From Alphaproteobacteria bacterium (lineage in GTDB: Bacteria; Pseudomonadota; Alphaproteobacteria; RF32; CAG-239), in contig JAFUSH010000031.1 in the NCBI GenBank assembly GCA_017471705.1, positions 1-41,950 of the forward strand: a stretch of 41,950 nt of DNA, written 5' to 3'. Made by a program: the position numbers and the translations under genes. Below the pieces are notes generated by a model that had not been told where the DNA came from, searched no databases, and saw only the letters and a list, made by a program, of their open reading frames with translations. Within the stretch, counting starts at the first letter, position 1, and the number at the start of each line of letters is the position of its first letter. Shown piece after piece: positions 35,428-41,950 of this stretch.

Positions 35428-36636
35428 ATGCAAGGTTACAGAACAATAGAAGATTTGGGTAATTTATCCGGCAAAGTGGTGATGTTGCGCGCGGATTTAA
35501 ACGTGCCGATGGATGAAAATTTTAAAGTGACGAATACCGCACGTATCGATCGCACGGTACCGACCATCAAAGCTCTGATGGACAAAGGGGCTAAAGTAGT
35601 GGTTATTTCACATTTCGGTCGTCCGGAAGGCAAGGGCGATATGAAAAACTCGCTTTCACACGTAGCTCCGGAGTTGGAAAAATCACTGGGTAAAAAAGTT
35701 ATTTTTGTGGGTGATTGTATTGGTGCCGATGTAGAAAAAGCCGTTGCCGAAATGTCAGATGACGAAATTTTGCTTTTGGAAAATCTGCGTTTTTATGACG
35801 AAGAGAAAAAAGGTAATGAGAATTGGGCAAAAGAGCTGGTAAAGCCAGCCGATGTATATGTTTCCGACGCTTTTTCCACGGCGCACAGAGCGCACGCATC
35901 TATGGTGGCAGCTGCAAAGTTGTTGCCTTCGGCTATGGGATTATTGATGGCGGAGGAAGTCGGGGCGTTGACTTCAGGATTGAATAATCCGACGCGCCCG
36001 TTGATGGCAATTGTAGGCGGTTCTAAAGTTTCTACCAAATTGGACTTGTTAAACAATTTGGTTAAAAAAGTTGATAAATTGGTAATTGCCGGCGGTATGG
36101 CTCACACTTTTCTTAAAGTTTTGGGAGCTGAAGGTATTAACGAGAGCAACTCTTTGGTGCAAAATGATATGCTGGATACCGCTAAAGAAATTTTAGCAAC
36201 GGCTAAAGCCAATAATTGCGAAATAATTTTGCCTAAAGATTTGGTATGGGCTGCTGAATTTGCCGCCAATGCCGAGCATAAAACCGTTGATTTGGATAAT
36301 ATTCCGGCTGACGGTACATTGCTTGATGTCGGCGAAAAGACTATTGCCGCTATTAAAGAAAAATTAGCGGAATGTAAAACATTGGTATGGAACGGACCTC
36401 TCGGTGCGTTTGAATTAAAGCCGTTTGATACAGCTACCAATACTGTGGCACAAGCTGCGGCAGAATTAACTCAAGCCGGAAAATTGATAACGGTTGCCGG
36501 CGGCGGTGATACCGTATCTGCTTTGGCAAATGCCGGAGTTGCCGATAAATTTTCTTATATATCCACGGCCGGCGGAGCATTTCTTGAATGGATGGAAGGC
36601 AAAGAATTACCGGGGGTAGCTATTTTTAAAAAATAG
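35428..36636 (+). CDS. pgk: Phosphoglycerate kinase
   Basis: Transfers phosphate from 1,3-bisphosphoglycerate to ADP. 402 residues from the ATG at 35428, preceded by GAGGA. N-terminal substrate-binding residues are in RADLNVPMD (23-31) and SHFGRPEGK. GGSKVSTKLDLL and the nucleotide-binding GGGDTVSAL and STAGGAFLEWMEG at the C-terminus are intact. Length and motifs are standard. It lies 88 bp after gap and is followed by a strong terminator, so a gap-pgk transcription unit is likely. Confidence 0.97.
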   Translation: MQGYRTIEDLGNLSGKVVMLRADLNVPMDENFKVTNTARIDRTVPTIKALMDKGAKVVVISHFGRPEGKGDMKNSLSHVAPELEKSLGKKVIFVGDCIGADVEKAVAEMSDDEILLLENLRFYDEEKKGNENWAKELVKPADVYVSDAFSTAHRAHASMVAAAKLLPSAMGLLMAEEVGALTSGLNNPTRPLMAIVGGSKVSTKLDLLNNLVKKVDKLVIAGGMAHTFLKVLGAEGINESNSLVQNDMLDTAKEILATAKANNCEIILPKDLVWAAEFAANAEHKTVDLDNIPADGTLLDVGEKTIAAIKEKLAECKTLVWNGPLGAFELKPFDTATNTVAQAAAELTQAGKLITVAGGGDTVSALANAGVADKFSYISTAGGAFLEWMEGKELPGVAIFKK

Positions 36637-36659
36637 TTTAATTAAGCTTAATAATAGAG

Positions 36660-36690
36660 AAGGGCGTCACTTAAATGACAGCCCTTTTTT
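36660..36690 (+). terminator. Intrinsic terminator after pgk
   Basis: AAGGGC+GTCA pairs with TGAC+GCCCTT (one bulged A), loop CTTAAA, followed by a T-rich tract. Confidence 0.92.
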
Positions 36691-36723
36691 ATTATGTAGC
36701 GAATATCGGTATGTTGTTTTAAG

Positions 36724-36752
36724 TTGATATAAAATATATTTTATTTTATAAT
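36724..36752 (+). promoter_or_regulatory. Promoter of the epimerase gene
   Basis: TTGATA (36724-36729), 17 bp, TATAAT (36747-36752). Start predicted near 36759, a leader of about 40 nt. Confidence 0.75.
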
Positions 36753-36800
36753 GCTCCATTATTAATTCTGTTTGTATTAGTGAATAGGAGCAACGAAAAT

Positions 36801-37748
36801 ATGAAAATACTTGTGACGGGCGGTACCGGTTTTTTAGGTTCTAATTTATGTCGTCATTTGCTGCAGGGTGAGAATAAAGTAATTTGTTTGGATAATAACT
36901 ATACCGGCAATTTGGGTAATATTACGGAATTGATGGATAATCCGAACTTTGAGTATTTAAATTTGGATGTCACCGAACAATGGAATATTTCGGAAAAGAT
37001 TGATCAAATATATAATTTGGCTTGTCCGGCATCTCCGAAATACTATCAGGGCAAACATTCCATACAAACGACAAAGACCTGCGTATACGGGGCAATAAAT
37101 ATGCTGGAATTGGCAAAGAGAAATAATGCCGTAATACTGCAAACTTCGACATCTGAAATATACGGTGAACCTAAAGAACATCCGCAAACGGAAAGTTACA
37201 GAGGTAACGTCAATCCGATAGGGATTCGTTCTTGCTACGATGAAGGCAAACGTTGCGCCGAAAGTCTGTTTTTTGATTATTGGCGTTATGAAGGGGTGAA
37301 TATTAAAGTTGTGAGAATTTTTAATACCTACGGACCGAATATGGCTTTAGATGACGGCAGAGTAATTTCTAATTTTATTTGTCAGGCTTTGAATAATCAG
37401 AATATTACTATTTACGGCGACGGCAGTCAGACACGTTCTTTCTGTTATGTTGATGATTTGATAAAGGCTTTGATATTGATGATGAATTCCGGTAAAAGTT
37501 TTACTGGACCGGTTAATTTAGGCAACCCGCAGGAATTCAGCATAAAAGAATTGGCTGAAAAAATTATCGCCAAAACCAACAGTAATTCGAGGATTATTTT
37601 TAAAGCTTTACCGCTTGATGATCCGACACGTCGCAGACCGGATATATCATTGGCGCTGGAAAAACTTTCGTGGCAACCGAAAATAGGTATTGATGAAGGT
37701 TTGGATAAAACAATAGAATATTTCAGAAAAATATGTTTTAAAGAATAG
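36801..37748 (+). CDS. NAD-dependent sugar-nucleotide epimerase/dehydratase, UDP-glucuronate decarboxylase-like
   Basis: Probably converts UDP-glucuronate to UDP-xylose for surface polysaccharide. 315 residues from the ATG at 36801 with TAGGAG upstream; the GTG 21 bp earlier lacks a site. The SDR Rossmann motif is GGTGFLG (7-13). Features of the UXS branch are [11 protein letters not shown] (73-83), [15 protein letters not shown] (115-129) and the catalytic RSCYDEGKR with Tyr146 and Lys150. The C-terminal RTRSF-type motif appears as [10 protein letters not shown], and [11 protein letters not shown] closes the substrate site. A dTDP-glucose dehydratase is less likely because of the UXS-specific motifs. 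It stands alone. Confidence 0.9.
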   Translation: MKILVTGGTGFLGSNLCRHLLQGENKVICLDNNYTGNLGNITELMDNPNFEYLNLDVTEQWNISEKIDQIYNLACPASPKYYQGKHSIQTTKTCVYGAINMLELAKRNNAVILQTSTSEIYGEPKEHPQTESYRGNVNPIGIRSCYDEGKRCAESLFFDYWRYEGVNIKVVRIFNTYGPNMALDDGRVISNFICQALNNQNITIYGDGSQTRSFCYVDDLIKALILMMNSGKSFTGPVNLGNPQEFSIKELAEKIIAKTNSNSRIIFKALPLDDPTRRRPDISLALEKLSWQPKIGIDEGLDKTIEYFRKICFKE

Positions 37749-37796
37749 CGTAAATAAAAGTGATATACCCCGAATTGCTTCTTACCGAATGCGATA

Positions 37797-37809
37797 TGAT
37801 TTAGGATAT
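37797..37809 (+). repeat. Direct repeat TGATTTAGGATAT, copy 1
   Basis: Identical to 39350-39362. Copy 1 lies upstream of the promoter of the first paralogue; copy 2 overlaps the stop codon of the first paralogue. Each precedes a copy of the leader RNA, so both may mark the edge of the duplicated unit. Confidence 0.7.
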
Positions 37810-37824
37810 TTAAAAATTGAATTA

Positions 37825-37853
37825 TTGACAGCAGCAACAAAATGCTATATAAT
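37825..37853 (+). promoter_or_regulatory. Perfect consensus promoter of the paralogue cluster
   Basis: TTGACA (37825-37830), 17 bp, TATAAT (37848-37853): full sigma70 consensus, the best promoter in the window. Start expected near 37860, giving a ~145-nt leader before the first paralogue. No equivalent is seen before the second copy of the leader. Confidence 0.9.
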
Positions 37854-37859
37854 CATCGT

Positions 37860-38005
37860 AAAGTGATGGTTATCGCTTGCTGCCTGCCTTTAGGCAAATC
37901 CGGACGGAATAACCGCTTAAATTTATCAGATAGTTAAAACTCTTAACAAAAGGGATTTTTGACAGGCAGGCATCAAAAACTATATCCCGCTTAGGAGTTA
38001 AAGCT
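37860..38005 (+). ncRNA. Structured RNA leader, copy 1 (unidentified family)
   Basis: GGTTA (37868-37872) pairs with TAACC (37910-37914). Inside this helix CGCTTGC-CCTGCC is followed by a 22-nt block (37891-37912) identical in copy 2. TTGC/GCAA or TGCC/GGCA form a local hairpin, and TCC/GGA may form a short one. Downstream, TTTTTGA (37956-37962) pairs with TCAAAAA (37973-37979), presenting CAGGCAGGCA as a loop that can pair with TGCCTGCC (37881-37888). AACTCTTAA (37938-37946) can pair with TTAGGAGTT (37991-37999), which contains the Shine-Dalgarno. No coding potential. Confidence 0.8.
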
Positions 38006-39352
38006 ATGACGGATACAAAAACTTCCTTTAATTATGAAATTATCGCACGGCTGTTCGAAGATGCCGTATGTTTGACGTATAATCCGATTGAATCTCCGGC
38101 AGCGTGGCAATTTGCCAAAGAATTGTCGAAAGATTTTCAAAAACAACACAAAGGGCAACACTGCCGTCTTTGTTCTAAAACCTCTCGAATAATGCAAGAC
38201 AGGTACAATCCGCATTTTCACTATTTTTCTGACGGAACGCTTATTCATTATTGCTATCCGGATGATGAAAAGTCTTCCGAACTTCAACGAAATCTGTCCG
38301 ATGAACTGAAACGAATATACAGATTATTGAAAATCCGCGGACTACCGGTTAAAAAAGTTTATTTTCCGCAAACAACGATGGATTTTATTTATTACAGTGA
38401 ATTTTTGCGTTACATCAGTGAGCAAGCGTTTATCCGCTACTCTTTTAAGACGGATTTATTTGTTGAGCCGTTACCGGATAAAGATGACTTTGTTCGCGAA
38501 TGTTTTGCCGGCAATAATATTTTAGTAACGGCGGCTAAAGGTGAAAATTTGCCTTATTGCCGAGATTTTATGGCTTTATTTGCCGACGGCCGGTATTATA
38601 TATCGGAAAAATATGCCAGTCCTTTCGGGGCGGCAAATCACGGTAAAATAAGCTTGTTCAAACGTGATTATATGCGTTTTTACCCGTATTGTGATATGCA
38701 ATATGTACCGCAGGAATATATTGACGCATTATATGAAAAAGCTAAAGAATTTGATTGGTATGTCTCTCCGGAAGAAGCAGCCGAACACAGACAAACAATA
38801 ACGGATGAAGCTTCGGTTAAAATGAATGATTATATCAATAAGCTGTTTGAAAACCGCACTTGTTTAACCATAACCAATCCTGATTTCAATTCAACTTATA
38901 TGGCGCCTGATTTTCAGCAATATGCCGTATTTTCGGACGGAACGGTGGTTTCGGTGTATTACGACGAAAATGATAAATCTTTCTTGAATGATTTGCGCAA
39001 ACTTTTTCCCGATTTGAATTTCAGATTTGAGAAAGTTTCGGCAGAATATATTAAACAAATATATCGCCGTTTGCCGGAGTTTCAAAAAGGCGCAGCCGTG
39101 ATTTATATTGAAATGTTGAAACAAAAAGCGCGTAAACTGAAGCGAATTACCGATTTGAAGCATATTGAGGCGCTTGATGTAGTGGCAAATATCGCCGGTT
39201 GGCAAAATTGGCATTCGGTGAAAATAGAAGATGATGCTCACGCACGTCAGTTGATTGACGCCGAAAAATGGCGCAGAAATATGGCCGCCGGTTTTAATGC
39301 CGAAAATCCTTTGGAAGAAGAATACCGCCAATATTTGAAACATCATAAATGA
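38006..39352 (+). CDS. Paralogue 1 of a repeated-module protein family, unknown function
   Basis: 448 residues, soluble, no signal peptide. Three related modules can be seen. A (~12-140) has CLTY and YFSDGT. B (~160-256) has NILVTAAK, LFADGRYY and YVPQEYIDALYEKAKEFDWYVSPEEA. C (~275-365) has CLTIT, VFSDGTVV and RKLFPDLNF. Each pairs a hydrophobic-Thr strand with a F-x-D-G-(T/R) hairpin. A helical tail (366-420) ends in ALDVVANIAGWQNWHSVK, a G-x2-W motif, then ARQLID. The ATG follows TTAGGAG. First gene of the cluster, behind a consensus promoter and structured leader. Confidence 0.85.
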   Translation: MTDTKTSFNYEIIARLFEDAVCLTYNPIESPAAWQFAKELSKDFQKQHKGQHCRLCSKTSRIMQDRYNPHFHYFSDGTLIHYCYPDDEKSSELQRNLSDELKRIYRLLKIRGLPVKKVYFPQTTMDFIYYSEFLRYISEQAFIRYSFKTDLFVEPLPDKDDFVRECFAGNNILVTAAKGENLPYCRDFMALFADGRYYISEKYASPFGAANHGKISLFKRDYMRFYPYCDMQYVPQEYIDALYEKAKEFDWYVSPEEAAEHRQTITDEASVKMNDYINKLFENRTCLTITNPDFNSTYMAPDFQQYAVFSDGTVVSVYYDENDKSFLNDLRKLFPDLNFRFEKVSAEYIKQIYRRLPEFQKGAAVIYIEMLKQKARKLKRITDLKHIEALDVVANIAGWQNWHSVKIEDDAHARQLIDAEKWRRNMAAGFNAENPLEEEYRQYLKHHK

Positions 39353-39362
39353 TTTAGGATAT
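39350..39362 (+). repeat. Direct repeat TGATTTAGGATAT, copy 2
   Basis: Identical to 37797-37809. It begins with the TGA stop codon of paralogue 1 and lies 31 bp before the conserved block of leader copy 2. Confidence 0.7.
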
Positions 39363-39369
39363 AAGCGCC

Positions 39370-39505
39370 GATTAGCGCTTGCATCCTGCCCAATAGGCAA
39401 ATCCGGACGGAATAATCATTGAACCGAACACAGCTTTAACCAGCGGAAAAACGCAATGAGGCAGGCATTGCATAACGTCTAGCATTTTTAAAAGGAGTAT
39501 GTGTT
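39370..39505 (+). ncRNA. Structured RNA leader, copy 2
   Basis: GATTA (39370-39374) pairs with TAATC (39413-39417); relative to copy 1 one G-C pair has become A-T on both strands. The 22-nt core at 39394-39415 is identical. GCAATG (39453-39458) pairs with CATTGC (39466-39471) and shows AGGCAGG as a loop, complementary to CCTGCC at 39385-39390. The stem differs entirely from copy 1, but pairing and loop are conserved. CATAAC (39471-39476) can pair with GTTATG (39503-39508), covering the start codon. No promoter is evident, so it is probably intercistronic. Confidence 0.8.
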
Positions 39506-40909
39506 ATGAGTATGCAAAATTTATTGGAAAAATTATTTAGTGAAGGTAACTGTTTGACTTATGATTGGTATTTTTCGGCACGCCGAAAAGCAGAACAAAT
39601 GTGCAAACAATTTAAAGCCGAAAATCCGCACGGTATATGTTTTGTGCAAAATTCCAAAGTAACCGTACCTTTATTCAAACATACGGATTTTCAATATTTT
39701 TCCAACGGGGCGTTGGTGATTTATATGCCGCCGCACCGCGCCGAAGAAGTCATCAAAAAAGCACGGAAATTTTTGGCATCACACGGCTGCGAGATAAAAT
39801 ATGTTTATGCGCCGCAAGATAAAGAAGAATGGCGAGATTATTTTAAACTGCTGATTGATATTCACGATAAAACCAAAAAATTATCGATTAATGATGAAGA
39901 TTTAATGCTTTGCGCTTTCAATACACCGGAGGAATTTGCCGATTATTGTTTCAAAGACAATAATGTTTTATTGACAGCTTCCAAAGAAGAAAATTTTAAT
40001 CCGAAATATCGGCGAATGCTTGCATTATTCGGTAACGGATTGTATATAATCGATGAACAATACAAACACGGCGACAGTTTTTACGGTGATGTTGAGGTTG
40101 CTTTTTTTGAAAACCGTATTTGTGAGTATCCGATAATGCGGGCAATTTATGTGCCGCAAATTTATTTAAGAGCACTTTATAAAAGAGCCGAACAATATAA
40201 TTGGTATATATCTCCTGAAAAAGCCGAAGAACGGTTACCGCAAATCACAGCTTCAGAATTGGAAACAATCGGAAAATATACTGATGATATTTTGCCGAAT
40301 CGTTCTTGTATCAGCATATTAACGCCGCGCATAACTTATAACGATATATTGCTTGATCCGATTCTGACATCGCCGGATTATCACCGGTATGTTCTGTTTG
40401 ATGACGGTAAATTGGTACTTTCGCAAAAATATTATTGTGATGAGATGAAGCAAAAACATTTGCTTGAAGATTTAAAGCGGAGTTTTCCGCATCTTAAATT
40501 TGCGGTTGAGCAGGTGTCGGATTATTGCGTCGATTATTTATATCGGGAAATATATAAACGGCAGAAAAGCGCTCGTGATATTTATCTGGAAATGATGCGG
40601 CAAAAGGCTTTGCTTATCAGCGATGTATTCGGCGTACCGATAGTATTGGCACAAGATGCGGCGGCACAATTTGCCGGTTGGCATAGTTGGGAAAATATAC
40701 AGACAGTCACCGTAATACACGCACGTCATTTAATTGCCAAACAGCAAGAATTAGATATACGAGCGGAAAAAAACGGATATAAAAACGATGTTATTTACAA
40801 TGCAACGGCTTATTTTGAATTGCTAAAAGCGCAAAATATTCCTTACGAAAATGCACAGTCCGTATATGCCCAATTGAAAGCAAATTCAGCGAAAGCCAAA
40901 CATCAATAG
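39506..40909 (+). CDS. Paralogue 2 of the repeated-module family
   Basis: 467 residues with the same A-B-C module order and tail as paralogue 1. Module A: NCLTYDW and FQYFSNGALVIY. Module B: NNVLLTASKEEN, LALFGNGLYIIDE, YVPQIYLRALYKRAEQYNWYISPEKAEE. Module C: RSCISILTP, YVLFDDGKLV and SFPHLKFAVEQVS. Tail: SARDIYLEMMRQKAL and AQFAGWHSWENIQ, then HARHLIA. It adds ~45 extra C-terminal residues with Ala/Lys-rich helices. AAAGGAG lies 8 bp before the ATG. It is separated from paralogue 1 by leader copy 2 and from paralogue 3 by 15 bp. Function unknown. Confidence 0.85.
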   Translation: MSMQNLLEKLFSEGNCLTYDWYFSARRKAEQMCKQFKAENPHGICFVQNSKVTVPLFKHTDFQYFSNGALVIYMPPHRAEEVIKKARKFLASHGCEIKYVYAPQDKEEWRDYFKLLIDIHDKTKKLSINDEDLMLCAFNTPEEFADYCFKDNNVLLTASKEENFNPKYRRMLALFGNGLYIIDEQYKHGDSFYGDVEVAFFENRICEYPIMRAIYVPQIYLRALYKRAEQYNWYISPEKAEERLPQITASELETIGKYTDDILPNRSCISILTPRITYNDILLDPILTSPDYHRYVLFDDGKLVLSQKYYCDEMKQKHLLEDLKRSFPHLKFAVEQVSDYCVDYLYREIYKRQKSARDIYLEMMRQKALLISDVFGVPIVLAQDAAAQFAGWHSWENIQTVTVIHARHLIAKQQELDIRAEKNGYKNDVIYNATAYFELLKAQNIPYENAQSVYAQLKANSAKAKHQ

Positions 40910-40924
40910 ATAACGGAGGCGGTT

Positions 40925-41791
40925 ATGATAAATACAATTATAACGCAAAAAACGGTTGTCGATGAACTTTATGCAAACGGTAAGGTGTGCGTAACGGCGC
41001 ATAAAGAAGCCGGTATTGATACAAAATATCGTCCGTATTTAGCCTTGTTTGCAGATGGAACTTTACTGGTTGATGAACACGCACAAGGTGATATAGTTTT
41101 ACAAAACTCAGTGCTTGAATTTTATAAAGATTATCCCTCGCAAAAGAGGTTGGTTAAACGATATGTACCGCCGCAGTTGCTAAAAGCCGTTTATCATCGA
41201 GCCCAAGATTTTGATTGGTATTTACCTCAATATGATATTCCGGCTGACTTAAGCACTGCCGATAAGCAAAAATTATGTAAATTTTTAGAGCGCACTATGC
41301 AACGGAGATGCTTAAGTATTACCACACTGACAACACCAGATTGGTTTCGCTTTTATTCGCCTGATAAAGAAAAGTTTGCTTTATTTGAAGGCGGACGATT
41401 GGCACTGGCACAAAATAATCCGCATATTGAGGAGCTGTTAAGCGATATAAGCAAATTTTATCCGCAAATTGAAATTATTGAAGTGGTGCCTGAATATTAT
41501 ATCGGAGCTATTTATGAAAGCTTACTTTATACCGAGTCGAGCGCTCGTGAAATATATATCAATCTAATGCAGCAAAAACTTATGAAACGCTTAAAAATCA
41601 ATTCCGAGGAGGCACTTAATATTATGCAAAATCAAACTTACGGTTGGCGCAAATTGTTATTTTTATCGGAACAGAATGCCCGTTCTATGATATACAGCGA
41701 ATATGTCGAAAAATGCCTTATGCAGGATGATGCGGTGTTTGCAGAGCAAATGCTGGCTAAAAAAGATTTTCATATCGGTGTTTTTTTGTAG
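40925..41791 (+). CDS. Paralogue 3, shorter form lacking module A
   Basis: 288 residues. It starts straight into module B (KVCVTAHKEAGIDTKYRPYL, ALFADGTLLVDEH, RYVPPQLLKAVYHRAQDFDWYLPQ), continues with module C (RCLSITTLT, FALFEGGRLALAQ, KFYPQIEIIEVV) and the helical tail (SSAREIYINLMQQKLM, QNARSMIYSEY). The tail motif is degenerate (YGWRKLLFL, second Trp lost). GGAGGC lies close to the ATG, and only 15 bp separate it from paralogue 2, so it is translated from the same message and has no leader of its own. Confidence 0.85.
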   Translation: MINTIITQKTVVDELYANGKVCVTAHKEAGIDTKYRPYLALFADGTLLVDEHAQGDIVLQNSVLEFYKDYPSQKRLVKRYVPPQLLKAVYHRAQDFDWYLPQYDIPADLSTADKQKLCKFLERTMQRRCLSITTLTTPDWFRFYSPDKEKFALFEGGRLALAQNNPHIEELLSDISKFYPQIEIIEVVPEYYIGAIYESLLYTESSAREIYINLMQQKLMKRLKINSEEALNIMQNQTYGWRKLLFLSEQNARSMIYSEYVEKCLMQDDAVFAEQMLAKKDFHIGVFL

Positions 41792-41796
41792 ATAAG

Positions 41797-41914
41797 TGCA
41801 ATTGCATATAGTTCGGTTCTACGTCAAAGATAGGGGCAAAGAGTAGTTGCCTAAGGATTATAAGTTGTTATAATCACAGTTCGATCAAAAACCATTTTAG
41901 GGAGAACTACTCAA
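41797..41914 (+). ncRNA. Second type of structured leader with occluded ribosome-binding site
   Basis: GAGTAGTT (41841-41848) pairs with AACTACTC (41906-41913). Inside, CCTAA (41850-41854) pairs with TTAGG (41898-41902), and GATTATAA pairs with TTATAATC (41856-41875, GTTG loop). The Shine-Dalgarno AGGGAG (41900-41905) is buried between these helices. GGCAA (41835-41839) can instead pair with TTGCC (41847-41851), opening the site. A 10-bp palindrome TGCAATTGCA lies at 41797-41806. No similarity to the 37860 leader is seen. Confidence 0.65.
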
Positions 41915-41950
41915 TGCTTAAAGATGATATTATCACAAAGAATGCAAACA
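41915..41950 (+). CDS. 5' end of a further gene (truncated by the window)
   Basis: ATG at 41915 with AGGGAG 9 bp upstream; the first 12 codons read MLKDDIITKNAN and continue beyond the edge. The identity cannot be determined. Its start resembles none of the three paralogues clearly. Confidence 0.5.

Noticed and set aside
37797..39505. Possible mobile element or attachment sites around the leader repeats
   Set aside because: There is no transposase or integrase, no terminal inverted repeats and no target-site duplication. The repeats are better explained by tandem duplication.
41879..41890. GTTCGATC resembling a tRNA T-loop
   Set aside because: There is no flanking 5-bp T-stem, anticodon arm or acceptor stem; the bases fall in an unpaired part of the leader.

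Overview
The window reads as a stretch of chromosome from a low-GC Gram-negative bacterium, most likely an alphaproteobacterium of a reduced, host-associated kind (inference). Supporting genes are a YadA-type trimeric autotransporter, a BamE-like lipoprotein, a YceD/DUF177 protein, PrmA, RsmD, YqgE, a single-chain SdaA, DsbD and an outer-membrane beta-barrel. Gene spacing is tight, Shine-Dalgarno sequences are mostly AAGGAG-like, and several sigma70-type promoters (TTGACA or TTGATA, 16-18 bp, TATAAT) can be read directly. I see no tRNA, rRNA, insertion sequence, prophage or CRISPR array.

Layout. 1-3700: the C-terminal 980+ residues of a trimeric autotransporter adhesin with a coiled-coil repeat stalk, then a membrane-anchored coiled-coil protein. 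3767-5188: pyruvate kinase. 5250-5750: a structured RNA ending in a perfect intrinsic terminator, directly followed by a 77-residue ORF. 5883-7487: two exported proteins on the minus strand. 7574-12388: housekeeping genes (prmA, Xaa-Pro aminopeptidase, a thioredoxin-like exported protein, tadA, an RluB/RsuA-type pseudouridine synthase, rsmD). 12461-14953: an unrecognised 830-residue protein. 15010-20095: sdaA, an HD phosphohydrolase, yceD, bamE, a short FtsK-like ATPase and yqgE. 20186-26633: a long DsbD-like protein, a patatin-like/MORN/helical-protein operon and a beta-barrel. 26767-28787: a family 5 uracil-DNA glycosylase, a second structured leader with a terminator, and a secreted coiled-coil protein. 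28863-32644: two 11-residue-repeat proteins, Sua5, a SUKH-like protein and an HNH-like protein. 32790-37748: pepA, gap, pgk and a UDP-glucuronate decarboxylase-like gene.

37749-41950 is the most unusual part. Three tandem paralogues (448, 467 and 288 residues) are built from a repeated ~100-residue module. The first two are each preceded by the same structured RNA leader: a 22-nt identical core, a closing helix with a compensatory base-pair change, and a downstream hairpin whose stem sequence differs completely between copies while its AGGCAGG loop is conserved. That loop is complementary to a conserved CCTGCC upstream, so a pseudoknot or kissing interaction is predicted. Initiation signals can be paired in both leaders. 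A different leader with an occluded Shine-Dalgarno closes the window in front of a truncated ORF. I recognise none of these RNAs or proteins, and they are the best candidate here for an undescribed system.

Glycolysis is well represented (pyk, gap, pgk), and gap and pgk are adjacent. The many exported proteins point to an active cell surface.
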